Source: Auricularia sp. M13 (lineage: Eukaryota; Basidiomycota; Agaricomycetes; Auriculariales; Auriculariaceae). Taken from it: DNA of 64,000 nt. The stretch covers positions 1,116,001 through 1,180,000 of the forward strand of contig CM073193.1 in NCBI GenBank assembly GCA_037042915.1, read 5' to 3'. Both the position numbers and the translations under genes were made by a program. This document shows, in pieces, positions 33,764 to 45,700 of this stretch (positions within the stretch are counted from its first letter, which is position 1; every line of letters begins with the position of its first letter). The notes beneath the pieces were generated by a model. That model was not told the origin of the DNA and made no database searches. It saw only the letters and a list, made by a program, of their open reading frames with translations.

Positions 33764-35814
33764 ATGCCCAGTAACTCCTTCACATTCAGGTCCTTTGGTC
33801 TCATCGATCATCGTCCAGCTTGCCAGGCAGCTTCGAGATCAACTCGACGCCGCTGGTCGCTTATCTGGGCGGGTCCGCGATACCATAGCGGATATCGATG
33901 ACTTCATTCGTGCGCTTCGACAGGTCAAGAGTGCCATCGGAATCCGGCTGAACGATATGCTACCCAACCTGAGTGAGGCATGGAGCGTGCTGCGCGGAAA
34001 CACGGTGTTTGACGCTCTTCGGACTATCCTCCGCGACCGCATTTCCTATGTGCCGGCCTTCCTAACTCTGGCGCGAAGGTCTGCCCATCAGCTGACCCGC
34101 TGAACATGACTTCTCAGCTACCGTAGCCACGATCATGCTGACATACGCGAGGCACTGAACGCGCACACGGCGCACAATCGCATGTCTGGCGCCGTACAGC
34201 CTCTCCGAGGCCCTCCTGACCAGGATACCTCCGGCGAAATAGGTAGTCGTGATCGTGACGCCATACGCATGACCCTCGATCAGCGACTCGTCGAAATTCA
34301 TGGTGTGCTGTCTAAATTTTTGCAGCATCGTCGGGCACGCATACGTCCAGATGCGATTTTCAGCGGTGTGAATGGGGATGAATTGGATGGATTCATCGCT
34401 TCATCGCATCTCGCTTACCTCTCGGATGTCATAGCTTTCTTGCCTTCTGGCATCGAGGTCTCATTTGACACAGTCGAAATTGGCGGGGATGGTTTGCCTT
34501 CTGCTGTGCTTCGTTCCCCAGATGCTGTTGGAGGGCGCGATTCTGCCATCATACAGCTCGCAGAGCTCCATCGTCCGACGCCCACGCCCATCACCAGCCC
34601 CGCTCAGGCCCCGCAACCTCCTCGCAGCGCGGACACACGCATCAAGTTAACATCCCGTGAACCCGTGGCCCACGGCTCAAGTGCTAGCATCTTCCGTGGC
34701 ACACTGCGTACGGCAACGGCCACCACGGTAGTAGCTGTGAAGGTTTTTCATGCATTCCAGAGCGAAGATGAGCAACAGGTGCATTTACCAATCTTGAGTT
34801 GCGCTTGCTGATATTCGAGTTAGAGCCTGGCACACGAAGTTAGCGTCTGGACGAAGGTCCAGCACGCGCACGTTCTACCGTTCTACGGGACGTGCACTTT
34901 CAACGCCAACCAAGCGGCCCTCGTGTGTCCCTATATGGAGAATGGCAATATGACTCAGTATCTACGATCGCACCCGTCGGTTGATCGCTTGCCACTGGTG
35001 ATTTATCCTACTCGTTTGCAGGAACTCCGAACTGACGGGTCTAAAAAAATGAGATTGGACAGGTGCTTCAAGGCTTGCGATATCTCCACGAGGACGCTGG
35101 AATCGTTCACGGAGACCTTAAATGCGTGCGTTGTAACTCCGTGTTACTGTCGAGTGATGTTAATGCCTGACCTTTTCCAGGAAAATATTCTCATAAGTGA
35201 CGACGGTCGCGCAATGATTGGTGATTTCGGACTGAGCACATGGGTCGCGCCGAGAGAAAATATCACTGCCACAATTGTCAGACTCAAGAACACACTTCGC
35301 TTTGCCGCGCCGGAGTTGGTAATCGACAGAGCATATCAACACGTCTCTGCCGCAGACGGGATGCACGCAAGAATTATACTGCGATCAAAGACCATCTTCA
35401 GTGATGTATACGCGATGGGAATGCTCATCTATCAGGTGTGTGTTGAATGTATCGACCTAGCTGCGACGGAACATTGTGCTGAACATTTCGAAGGCATATG
35501 CATCTTCGCCGCCTTGGGCGACTACTTCATACCTGAAAACATTGATACGCATAAGCGTGGGCGAGATTCCCCGGCGTCCGCTCGACGCTGAAGGAGAGCC
35601 TCTTATCTCCGACGAGATATGGTCGGTGTGCTTGGCCACCTGGGAGTTCGATGCGCATCGACGCTCGGTAGCGGGAAAAGTTCTCCGGTGGGTGAACGAG
35701 CTGGTATCTGGCAGCCTAGTATCTTTAGTTGTCAGGGATTTCGCCGCGGACCAGTCCCGTCGCGACGCTGAGGCTCTCCAGAGGGCAAATGAGCTTATAG
35801 CCTGTGAGTCCTGA
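33764..35814 (+). CDS. H-kinase, unit 2, complete kinase domain but shifted N-terminal frame
   Basis: Exons 33764-34078, 34127-34778, 34824-34997, 35063-35125, 35181-35435 and 35494-35814 match unit 1. The kinase core is whole: VAVKVF, PYMENGNMTQYL, HGDLKCEN, GDFGLS, AAPEL, and the C-lobe end ISDEIWSVCLATWEFDAHRR that unit 1 lacks; it stops at 35,814. Near 33,805 exon 1 is two bases shorter than unit 1, so the frame from the ATG at 33,764 does not continue into the helical module. An upstream in-frame start could serve, since the module frame is open to the left. Introns lie at the same positions as in the third kinase. A TTATATAC TATA-like box stands near 33,705. Confidence 0.7.
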
Positions 35815-36705
35815 GGCTCTCGTTCTCGATCCGGCACTTATGCGGTACATATGGCAGCTTGGTCGTCCGATTGATCAGAAATCACGTAGATCTATGATCT
35901 GGTCAAGGCTCGAGGTTAAGCTTTATTCTATTAGATGTTATTCGATGTTTTCACGTCCTCAAATAAAAGTTCTAGCTTCGTCCGTTGCTTGTATTCCGTT
36001 TCGAATATTGTGACCTGGTCGTGGCCGCAGTGAGTAAGCCGTCAGGTAAAAGTTCAAAGCTACACTGGAGATCATTTCTTGGGCTATTTCAGCTCATGAA
36101 ACGCCTTGGATCGAGAGGAAAGTCCATATGCAGCCGCGTACGGAGTGGGACCGCTCATTTATCAGCTGCGCGTGGATCGTAGTTACGGGGATCAGAGAGA
36201 GCAACGCCCATATCGCCACGGTGGGCGACGACTTCTGACGCGGACTCTGACGAAAAATCTCAAATTTCTGATGAGTCATGGTCCCCGTGAAGCTGCAACT
36301 TGCAAGCTCCAGCTGATCGACACCTAGTCTCGGGGAAGGTTCTTCCGGACGAACGCTTACTTGGTTAGATAACCGAGTCAAGTGGGACACGGACTTGGGA
36401 CTGCAGCAGGCGCTAGCATTCACTGCACAGCTCGATAACATATTCACAGAAGAAGTCTCAACGGTAAAGCGAGGAGGTGCGCATTTGCCGCCAGTCGAAC
36501 CTCGAGAAGACGCAATAAAAACGTGATTAGCGTTCCAGCACTGCTGGCAGCGGCCTACGCACCTCTCCGCGAACAACCAAAATATCAGCTACCTCGTTAC
36601 ACGGTGACGCACTATGTAGTAGGTTTTTCATTGCATGCCAATGGTGCCCGATTAAGGCGTCGGATGCGAGAGCGACGTATTCCGTGAGTTTCGGTATGAC
36701 AGTGT
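35815..36705. other. Spacer with possible gene remnant
   Basis: This stretch holds no clear gene. On the plus strand around 36,380-36,525 an open stretch ends in EVSTVKRGGAHLPPVEPRE, which looks protein-like but has no recognised partner exon. It could be a last exon or a remnant. Confidence 0.4.
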
Positions 36706-39700
36706 CTACGAGGAACGATCTGCAAAGACTGTCAGAAAAGAATTGGGCAGGATATGCACGTACGGATGAGGACACCGTGAGAGCAGGTTCTGGACCATCT
36801 TCTCCGTGATGGGAGCCTTGCGCCGCCGAGTCCTTTCGATGAAACAGCGACGCAATAGTGCAGTAGAGGTCTCGTAGCTTCGTATCACCTGCTCTATGAA
36901 GCCCACAGTGTACCTTTGCTCCTGAAAGCGGAGATGGGAGCATACGCCGACACAGTTGCACGGCACGGAGGTCGACTGCGTTCGCTCCAAGTTGGCCAGT
37001 ACGACTCTGACGATATGCGCAGTGCGGGCTTCCTCATAACCAGATGCACTCCACTTTCGGGGACAGACGCCGATTAGGACCTGCCACTGCCAGCCATCGG
37101 AGGGGAAGAAGAAAAGGTCGACAGACATGCGCGACTTGTGCATGCTGTACGTTATTTCGTCATCGATTTGCGCGAAGAATGGAGAGACGTACTTCTGTAA
37201 AATTGGCGGACGCTCATGAGCGCTCAGGAGCCGGCGAGAGCCGCTGAGCAGCCTGAGCGACCCCCGGGTTCAGGAGCACACCGGAGCATGCCGTTCACCG
37301 CTCAGAAGCCGCTCAGGAACTGCTCAGGAGCACCTGAGCAGAAGGCTCATGCTCAGGCTGCCTGCTCGGTTTATCCATTGAAATACATTTACTACTTATT
37401 GATTTTCATTTCAGCCACTAATATGTTTCAACGAAAATGCATATTCTATTCAAACGCTATAGGTTGCTTGCTATCTTACGCGGCCCCTGCGCCTGTATCG
37501 CTGCCCATGGTGCTCGCTTCCGATGACTGCGCGGCGAGACGCTCAAGGCGTAGCCGCGCCCGATTGCGTTCGAGGTCGTCCTCTTCTTCCGTATCTTCGT
37601 CACCGTCGTAGTCGACTGGGGTGGGCTTCGTCGACGCCCTGTCGATGGGTGAGCGACGCATCTGACAGGAATTGCAGGCATACCATAGATCGTTGTACCA
37701 ATCCGTACGCTTCTTGTTGAACCACGCACCGTCCTCGCCGTCCGCGAGCTTCTCGAGCTTCTTTTGAAGCTTGGTATACAACTCTTGATACGTGTTCGCG
37801 GTGAATTTGACTTTCTTCTCGTATCCGTCCTCCTGCCACGCGGTCAGGGCCCCTGCAATCTTCCCACCGTTTAGCCAGATCATCAGTATATGATAGAGGA
37901 CTTACCGCGGCACACGCAAGCGCAATGAGCGGGTTCGGCAAGCCTTTGAAGTATGAAATGTATCGTCGTTTGGCACCCAGATTGTAGACGGGCATTCCAG
38001 AGACGAAGAACGCCTGGCGGAGGACAGCACGGATACCGGGATGCTCGAACATTCCAAGGCGCTGCCAACGTAGATGAGTAGGAACATGACCATCGAATGT
38101 ACGCATACCTTAGTCGTGTCCTCATACATGAATGAGTTCTTCTTAAGGAGCTTCTTGACGAGCTTCTTTCGCGCGCGGCCGCTTTTCGTTCCTGCGAGGT
38201 ATTCATCAAGGATGACAGACTTCGCGACACAAAAGACGTGATTCCGAAAGGCAGACGCAGCCTCAAAGGGCTGCAATTGATAAGCAGAGGGTAAGCAATT
38301 TTGCGCCATTCACACACAGTTTTGACCAAGTCGTCCATGTAGACGTTATCGTCTACACGTGCAATCCGATGTCGTTCCCGGGCGAGACCATGGTTGAGCG
38401 CCTTCCGGAGCTCGGGGTCAAGGTATTGTGCGGCCTCCTGGAGCGTTGGGTATGCGTTCATGGTCGCCAGGTAGACTCGAAAGAAGGGCTTGACAGCCTT
38501 TACCACACCCCTGGACGGCGGTGAGAAGTCGGCTTCGCGAACGAGAGATGCCTTCTTGGGAGCCGATTGGCGCTTGTATGGTGTGCACTTGGGTGCCTGG
38601 GATGCATCGGGAGTGCTGTGCTGAGCAGGTGGTGTGGCGGAACGCGTAGCAGGAGCGGGCTGGCGTGGGGTTTGCATTGGTTGGTTCAGACGGGTAGAAC
38701 GGCCGATCTCAACCTACAAACTCAACATGTCTACGCGTGTCAATAATAGACCACTTACCTCGGGGACCTTGCGACGCTGCTCTGCGGCCCGCTTGCGCGA
38801 CTGCGTTTCCGTATCATCACCGCTCGAAGCTAAGACAGTCAGCAAACCGTAGACAATAAACAACACCGCACGTACGGTTATGTGGACGCAGCCGGTATTC
38901 CTCGTCGTCACCGAGGATATCCTGCTGCTCTGAGCTCGAGCTCGAGCTGCTTGAACCGCTTGAGCTGCTGCTCGAGTCCGACTCGGAGTCACTCGAACTG
39001 CCGGAACTCGAGCTGCTGGAGCTCTTCGTGCGCCGCTTCGAGGGCTGCTTGATGACTTCCGTAGGAGCCTGCAGTTCTGGGCCTTGGTCTTCATGCTGCT
39101 GATCGTCGCGTGTTGAGCTGCTCGCCGTCCTCGCCTCTTGCTGATGCTTCTTCTTCGCCTTTGACGCAGCGTCGCGCATGTCGGAGGCTGCCTGAGCAGC
39201 TGATCGCGTCGAGTGTCGTGTGGAGCTGCTAGTAGTCTTCTTTGCTGAGGTTGCTGTCGATGTTGTGGCCGTAGTTTTTGGTGTTTGCGTTGCGGGCACT
39301 ACAGATGCAACAGTGAGTAACGAATTAAAACGACGAAAAGCTCGAGAGCACACCCGATTTTTTTGCTACTGACTGCGCACTGTCCGCTTCCATGGCCTGA
39401 CGAAGCTTGGATTCATCCAGGTCGTTGGCCTTTCGTTTCTTCTTTCTCGCCTGGTCCTGTTCCTGCGAGCGCGAGCGTTTTGACTTGGCCATGGTGTAAA
39501 GAGTGAGCAAGAAGACAAAAGCAGGCGTGGGGCGCACACACCAGGTTGGGGAATATATACCATCTGCGCTTAGCATGAGCCCTGAAACGGTTCCACCTAG
39601 GCCTCATCAGTTTTTGAAGCCAGTAAGCCGTGGGTGATGGGGCCGCCCTTATGGCCAATTGCCGTGGGCAATCACGCCCAGAGGGGTCAGCTGGCCGGGC

Positions 39701-42700
39701 AGCTGGTGGGTGATCTTATCAAGATGCAAAGTGCTCAGTGACGTGCCACCGCTGGCCCAGCACGCGTCAATGACCAAGCACGGTCACTTATGTAAATACC
39801 AGCCTCACTTGTAGATTATGTTTTAGGCTCAGGTTGTACAGATGCAACGAATAGTTTAGGTTCTAAATACCAGGACATGTAAATACTCAATACCAGGACA
39901 TGTAAATAAAGACAAGGATTCACTCATGAAGGCGGAGGTGGGGGAGGAGTGGTACGAGAGAGAAGAGCGGCCAAGCTGTAGATGTCTGCGGCACTCAAGT
40001 AGAAGTCACAGTTTGAGCTGACGGTTGCGAGTGCCTCGGGGTAAGTGGCCCGCGGTGCAGTTGTCCAAACGACCTCTATAGCGGGCCAGAATTCCTCGCG
40101 AATGCCAAGCTGGACGAGGAGAACAACTACCGGGGCGGGCAGGATTGGATCGGGGCGGTGGACATGTGGCAGGCGGGGGCGTGCAGCGAGCGCGTTCTGC
40201 GGACCAGGCTGATTGTCAGCAGCGGCAGGCAGGGGGCTGTCAAGTCGCGTGGAGGAAGTCGATGCGACCGGCTCGTTGCGCCGCCGCGCCTCGTCCGTCA
40301 CCACGGTCTTGAGTGACGCCTCAAGGGCCTGTCGGAGCCCCTGATCGTCTTCGCCAATCTCCTCCTCGTCTTGCTCCAACGGGGAGATGAGCGAGTCAGA
40401 GCGGGCGGCATGAGGAACGATACCCACTGACACCGCCCGCTGACTTCCTCCTGCAGCAGATAGTGGCGCAGTCTCCTCGTCGGCCTTCCCCTTGCCCTTC
40501 TTGTCCCTCTTGTCCTTTTTTGCGCAGCACAGCGGGCTTGAGGTCACTGGATGATGGGGCCTTGCTCGCAGGATCGTCCTGCGCTGGTGGCTGGCTGCCG
40601 TCCTTGCGTCGCTTGGATGGCTTTCCGGGCTGGACAGGCGAGGGCGGCGCACGCTTGAGGTCATTTAGCGCGACGTTACGTGCCGGTGCCACCAACTCCA
40701 TCTCGCGCCGCGCCTGCTCCCGGACTCGGGCCCGCCTCTCTTCCAGTGCAGCTCGTTGTTTTTCTTCCCATTCTGCAAGGGCTATCGTCTGAGAGAGCTC
40801 GGTCTGGCGAGTTTCCGCGATTTTTCGGCGAAAGTCTTTGAGGATTTGTTGTGCGGCAGAGCGATAATAATCCCTGGCATCGATAACACGACTGGTGAAA
40901 GAGCGCGTCAACCGATCCTCCTGAGCGCCAAGGGTGTCAGGCAGGCCGATGGCCAGAATAAAGTGGGCATTTGTCGACAGCTCGAGGCGTCGCAACTGAA
41001 GCAAAAGATAAGCAAAAATCAGCCACAGGAGATGACGAAATGAATTGAATGACATACACTGTGGCCGATGTCAGTGATAGCCTCATCGAAAATACGGACA
41101 CGTTCTTCGCGGTCGAAAACGAAGCGTGGATGGAGTGTGCGGTCGAGGAGACGGTCAACTGTATCGATATCCGTATTGTTGCTGGTTGGATCAGTGCGAG
41201 CATAGAATTCGAGCGTAGGTGGTGCCGTATTGAGGAGAAGGTATCGTCGGCCGACGCATTCAGGACTATCTGGCGGAGGATGGTAATATATTGGATTGTC
41301 GAGGTCGAGTGGATTCAGGACGGGTGAGGGCGGATGCGACGGTGCGTTAGCTCCTGGCTGCGCGCCAGGTGATCGGCGCGACTCAGCGTGAGACGGGGCG
41401 AGACGGGGCCCGATCGTTGTCGCCAGTCTGTGGGTGAGACTGTGGGCCAGTGTCGCGAGGATGGTACGTCGTGCCAAGGCAAGTGACGGAGCTGTCAGAG
41501 CTTTCAGAGTCGATATGCAACACAGCGGCCTGCGAGTTGCTGCGGCCGCTGATCGCTGCCTGGCGCGCGGGACGGGGTTCTCGAGGAGTGTGGTCAACGT
41601 CGACCCTGCTGCTGGGCTGATACTCGTCTCCGCTGCTGTCCTGGGCTGTTCTCGAGACCGAAGACGATGCCGAGGAGCCTGCTGCGGGGTTCCGCTTTCG
41701 GTGGGGATTTTGAGCGAGCGTGAGGGTTGAGAGCAGAGCTAGGATAAACAGGAGCACCAAGGCACGCATCCTGGGTGCACTGGCGTCGATTGAGACGGAA
41801 AAATGTGCGGCTACCCCCGCTAGTTCTGCACAGGAGTCATCAACCGCTATGCCACCCACTCGGCGTCGAAAGAAACGCACTGAATCGGGCGATGAATCCC
41901 AGGACGAGCACACAAGTCATTACCAGAGCAAAAAGTCTGCAAGGGAGCTGCACCAGAGAGTGCGCGAGCGTGTGGCCGACTTCGTCAAAGGCACCGTGGA
42001 ACCCGGCATCCAGGCTATCTCAGACGAGTTTGAGATTCCAGTTTCAGATGTACGCGAGCTTGCACACCTTGCCATGCCTGCAGTAGCAAAGCAACGGCGG
42101 TATTCGCTCTGGCAAGCTGTTGTCAGTGCACATGGCGAAGGTCAGTTCAACGTCACTGTGCTGGCTTTCTGACACTTACCACTTTATACACAGATGCAGG
42201 TAGCCTGAAAATAGGCTCAAGTTCAGCCAGAGAGGCCTATGCACGAGTCAAGGCAGCCATCGAGGACGAGGATTGGGACAATGAGGAACTCGTCATGTAC
42301 GAGGCCATCCGAGACGAACTGGAGGCCAAGCGCGGTATTCCCAAAATGCCCAAGACGATATCGAAGTCAACAAGCAAGAGCGTGGAGGAAGTGACGAAGT
42401 GCGGGAAGAAGATCGCAGACATGGTGCGGCGAAGCTCTCTATAGCCAGTACAGTTCCCTGACTGATCGTCGCAGCTCCAAACACTCCATGAACATGCAGA
42501 GGTCGAGTTCTGCGTGCTCATATGCTCGGGAAAGTCGCACATCAAGTTTCCACCACAGGTATACCACACCGAACTTGCAACAGACTTCTTCGAGTTCAAA
42601 GCCGGGCTGGACTGCGACCGACTGGCTGAGGAAATGCAGGGCTATGCCCTCTTTGGCGCGCAAGGTACTCTGCGCATGTCTGCCATTTACGGGAGAATTG

Positions 42701-45700
42701 ACTGACAGGGATGGATGTGCGCAGTGTACGAGCAGCTGTCGGCGAAGGATCCGCGGCACAGATCCCAAGTTTCCGCACTTTTGACACAGCAACTGCGTAA
42801 GGAGCTAAATCAGGCGTTGTCAGAACACAATTCAACGACAATTTCAGGTGAACTTACTGGAAAACCAAAGCTGAAATTACAATGGAAGGGCTACGAGAAA
42901 TTGTGCGACGAAGAAGGCATTCACTTGGTCGGATGGCCACCAGACATCACGATGCGACCCATGGAGCAAACTGCGCTCAGCCAGGCGCGTCGGTTACACG
43001 GGCTAATCAGGTCCGGCAAGCTTCGGTTTGAGAAGCGGACCTTGCCTTCGCCTTCACTTCGGGCGTCCTCCCCACCTCCTTCTTCGCCGCCGCCGCCGGC
43101 TTCTCCCCTGCGCCGTGTAGGAAACCGCGAGAATGCAGTCCCAGGCCTACGGAGCGTCGGCGCTCGGCTTCACGAGTCCCAAAATCCCGACTTGACGACG
43201 GAGCGGTCAGACGCACCAACACCGCGCAGCAGCTCGTACGCGTCAACGTCTACCGCACATTCTGCTGGTATAGCTTCTTCCTCTCGTAGTTCCATTCCTA
43301 CCAGTCAGGCCACACCACATATCCCTGCCCAAATGCTCGCTCCACTATCTTCCCATTTTGCTGTCGGTCACTCTGGCTTGGCCATTCCCAACATGATTGT
43401 TCCCAGCCAGTCGTTCCTAATGCCGCCCCATCCCGACAACACATATATTGGGCAGCCTGCATTGCAGCCTGCGTCGTCACACTCAATCCCATATCCACCC
43501 GTAAACCCAGTCTTCCAGAATCCGACCTTCTTCCCTCATTATCCTCCTTCGTCTGATAACTAGTATGCATGCCTTCACACTCTGTTATGTCTATGATACA
43601 TGCCCTATGAAATTATGACCATTGCTCTCGTATGAAGTTGACTGTGCACAAGATTTCATGTGCGTCAGAAAATGAAAGAAATTCACTCAGAAAATCTGGG
43701 ATGAGATGCTAAACATGGATAGCTATTTTAAACCAGCCTCAAGCATGCCTTAATCCCATCGGACACACATTTATGATCTTTCATGGTGGTCATGGTTTGT
43801 GTTGAACGAGGTTGAATCTGAAAGTTCGCCGATGTTCCCAACATCCAGCCCAATTACTTCCTCACCCGAGGTAGTTTCCAAGCAAATGCAGCATTCAGTA
43901 GTTTTGTTTTGCCCAAATGATTTGAACTATCGGTCAGTTCATCTCTTGCACAATCTGCACAAGTAGCTCCTTGCGAGTTATTGTGATTGCGCGCCATACG
44001 CATTCATGCTGTCGCAGGGGCATATCCCAGCAACGAGAAATGAGAACACCGCATCGTTATCTGTTCGAGCTGACGGACACTGTCTCTGTGTCAGTCCCTC
44101 AATGTCTCCAAGTTGACAATTAGTGAAGCGTTGCACATGTTCAAGCAGTTCGACATGGAAACCGAATGTTGCAATGCCGAGCGTACATATCCCATCCACA
44201 AACCTACCGTTATACCAGTCCAAAGGAAGCTCTGTGGTAATATCGATGGTGAGACTTGCAAGGTAGATGAATGCCAGCTCTTGGCGACATACAAAGTTTG
44301 CTCACAAGACATGACTCGAACTTCGAGCTCACAAACGAGAGACAATGCGAGATTCAAGCTCACGAGACCATGTGGGTGTGAGACAGTGCGCGTGTCTCAG
44401 GATTTCATGAGACAATGCGAGTCTCAGCCGTGGGCTCTGATGTGGCGACGGTGGTGGTCGGCTGGCACGGTCGCTATTGCACGCGCGCGCGCGCGCGCCA
44501 CGAAGATGAGCGAGCCATGCCCACCCCCTGAGTCTTGTACCGCCTAGTCTGATACTCGCAATGCAGATTTTGACGGCTTTGTGTAATCGCAATTAAAGCG
44601 GTCGGACGGCTTCCAGCAAGACAGTCATACAAAGTTAATAAAAGACGCATTTATTAGTCGGATATCCGATCCATGGCAGTCAGAAGAGCATCCAAATCCT
44701 GCTGAACAGCGTCGTCAAACATCATACCATCGTCTGATGATCCAGAATCGGATGGGGAATGGTAGTCGGTGTCGCGCGCATGCACGACAGGGCTTGCCGT
44801 CGGTATTAGAACGTCTGGCAGCAGAGGCGGCAGCGGGTAACGCACGGCAGGGCGTACAGTTGCAGCCAATCCTGCGTCTTGCCCTTCGCGAAGGCCTGGA
44901 CGCCTTGGAATTGCATGGCCATCCGCCAAATCGAGGTGCCGAAGGTCGTCGAGGATAGCGGTATGCACCTGAAATAGTAGCTGTGCACGCGCGTCAAGCT
45001 CCTTAGCGAGGAGCTTGTCGCGAGGTGCGTTGCTGTCCCCAGCTCCGCAATGAGTCTGTCTAAATTAGACTCCTCATCGCGAATCCACGCTCGAACGCGC
45101 ACACTCTCGATACGCACGCGCACAAGCTCCTCCTCGGCACGCGCAGTCTCGGCCCATGCGGTTGTCAACCGGCGGATGTTGGGCTGTGCCCAAGGTCGCG
45201 CGCCAGTGTCTTCTCGCAGCAGAGGAAAGTCGGCGAGGATAGCAATGTCCATTGCCTCCTCACGCGTGAGCGTCTGCTGAGGAGGGTCAAGCGCCAGCGC
45301 AGCCTCGTTGTACTTCTGTAGCGCAGCGCCGAATGCTGCTCCTCGCCTCGTTGCGGCCTTCGCAATTTGGCGACGTAGCTTATATCCTATAACGGTATTA
45401 TCAGTGTTGCACCAATAAGAAGGCAAAGTAAACAGCTTACCTGTACCCCGACGATTGAGCTTCTCCAGTACGGCAGTGCGGTCAGCAACACTGCGCTCCA
45501 ATGCATCGAGAGCCGAGTCGTAAACCCGGCGTTTATCGGCTTGCAGAGTGTCCTGGTACTCGGGCGATGTACGAGTCCAGCGCTCATGCATCGCGATGCC
45601 GAGCCGTTGTTCAAAGCGCGCCAGATGGTCCTCAATAGCTTGTATCTTGCGTTGGACAGCGAGCCACTTGCGATTTGTGCCATCGCGGCTGCCCGGCGCA

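Larger units (their letters stand above)
27411..35545. repeat. Unit 2: direct copy of the 1-9,500 block
   Basis: Segment A3 (27,411-28,450), then the 28,450-30,240 and 30,247-35,545 parts match 1,640-3,430 and 4,155-9,500 in order and strand. Offsets are about 26.8 kb before and 26.05-26.1 kb after the extra segment of unit 1. Gene order is reductase start (-), H-UBL (+), F-box (-), H-kinase (+). The match ends at about 9,500 / 35,545, inside the last kinase exon, which places one breakpoint exactly. Confidence 0.85.

Noticed and set aside
44480-44500. (GC)n run as a Z-DNA or regulatory element
   Set aside because: Short simple repeat with no supporting context.
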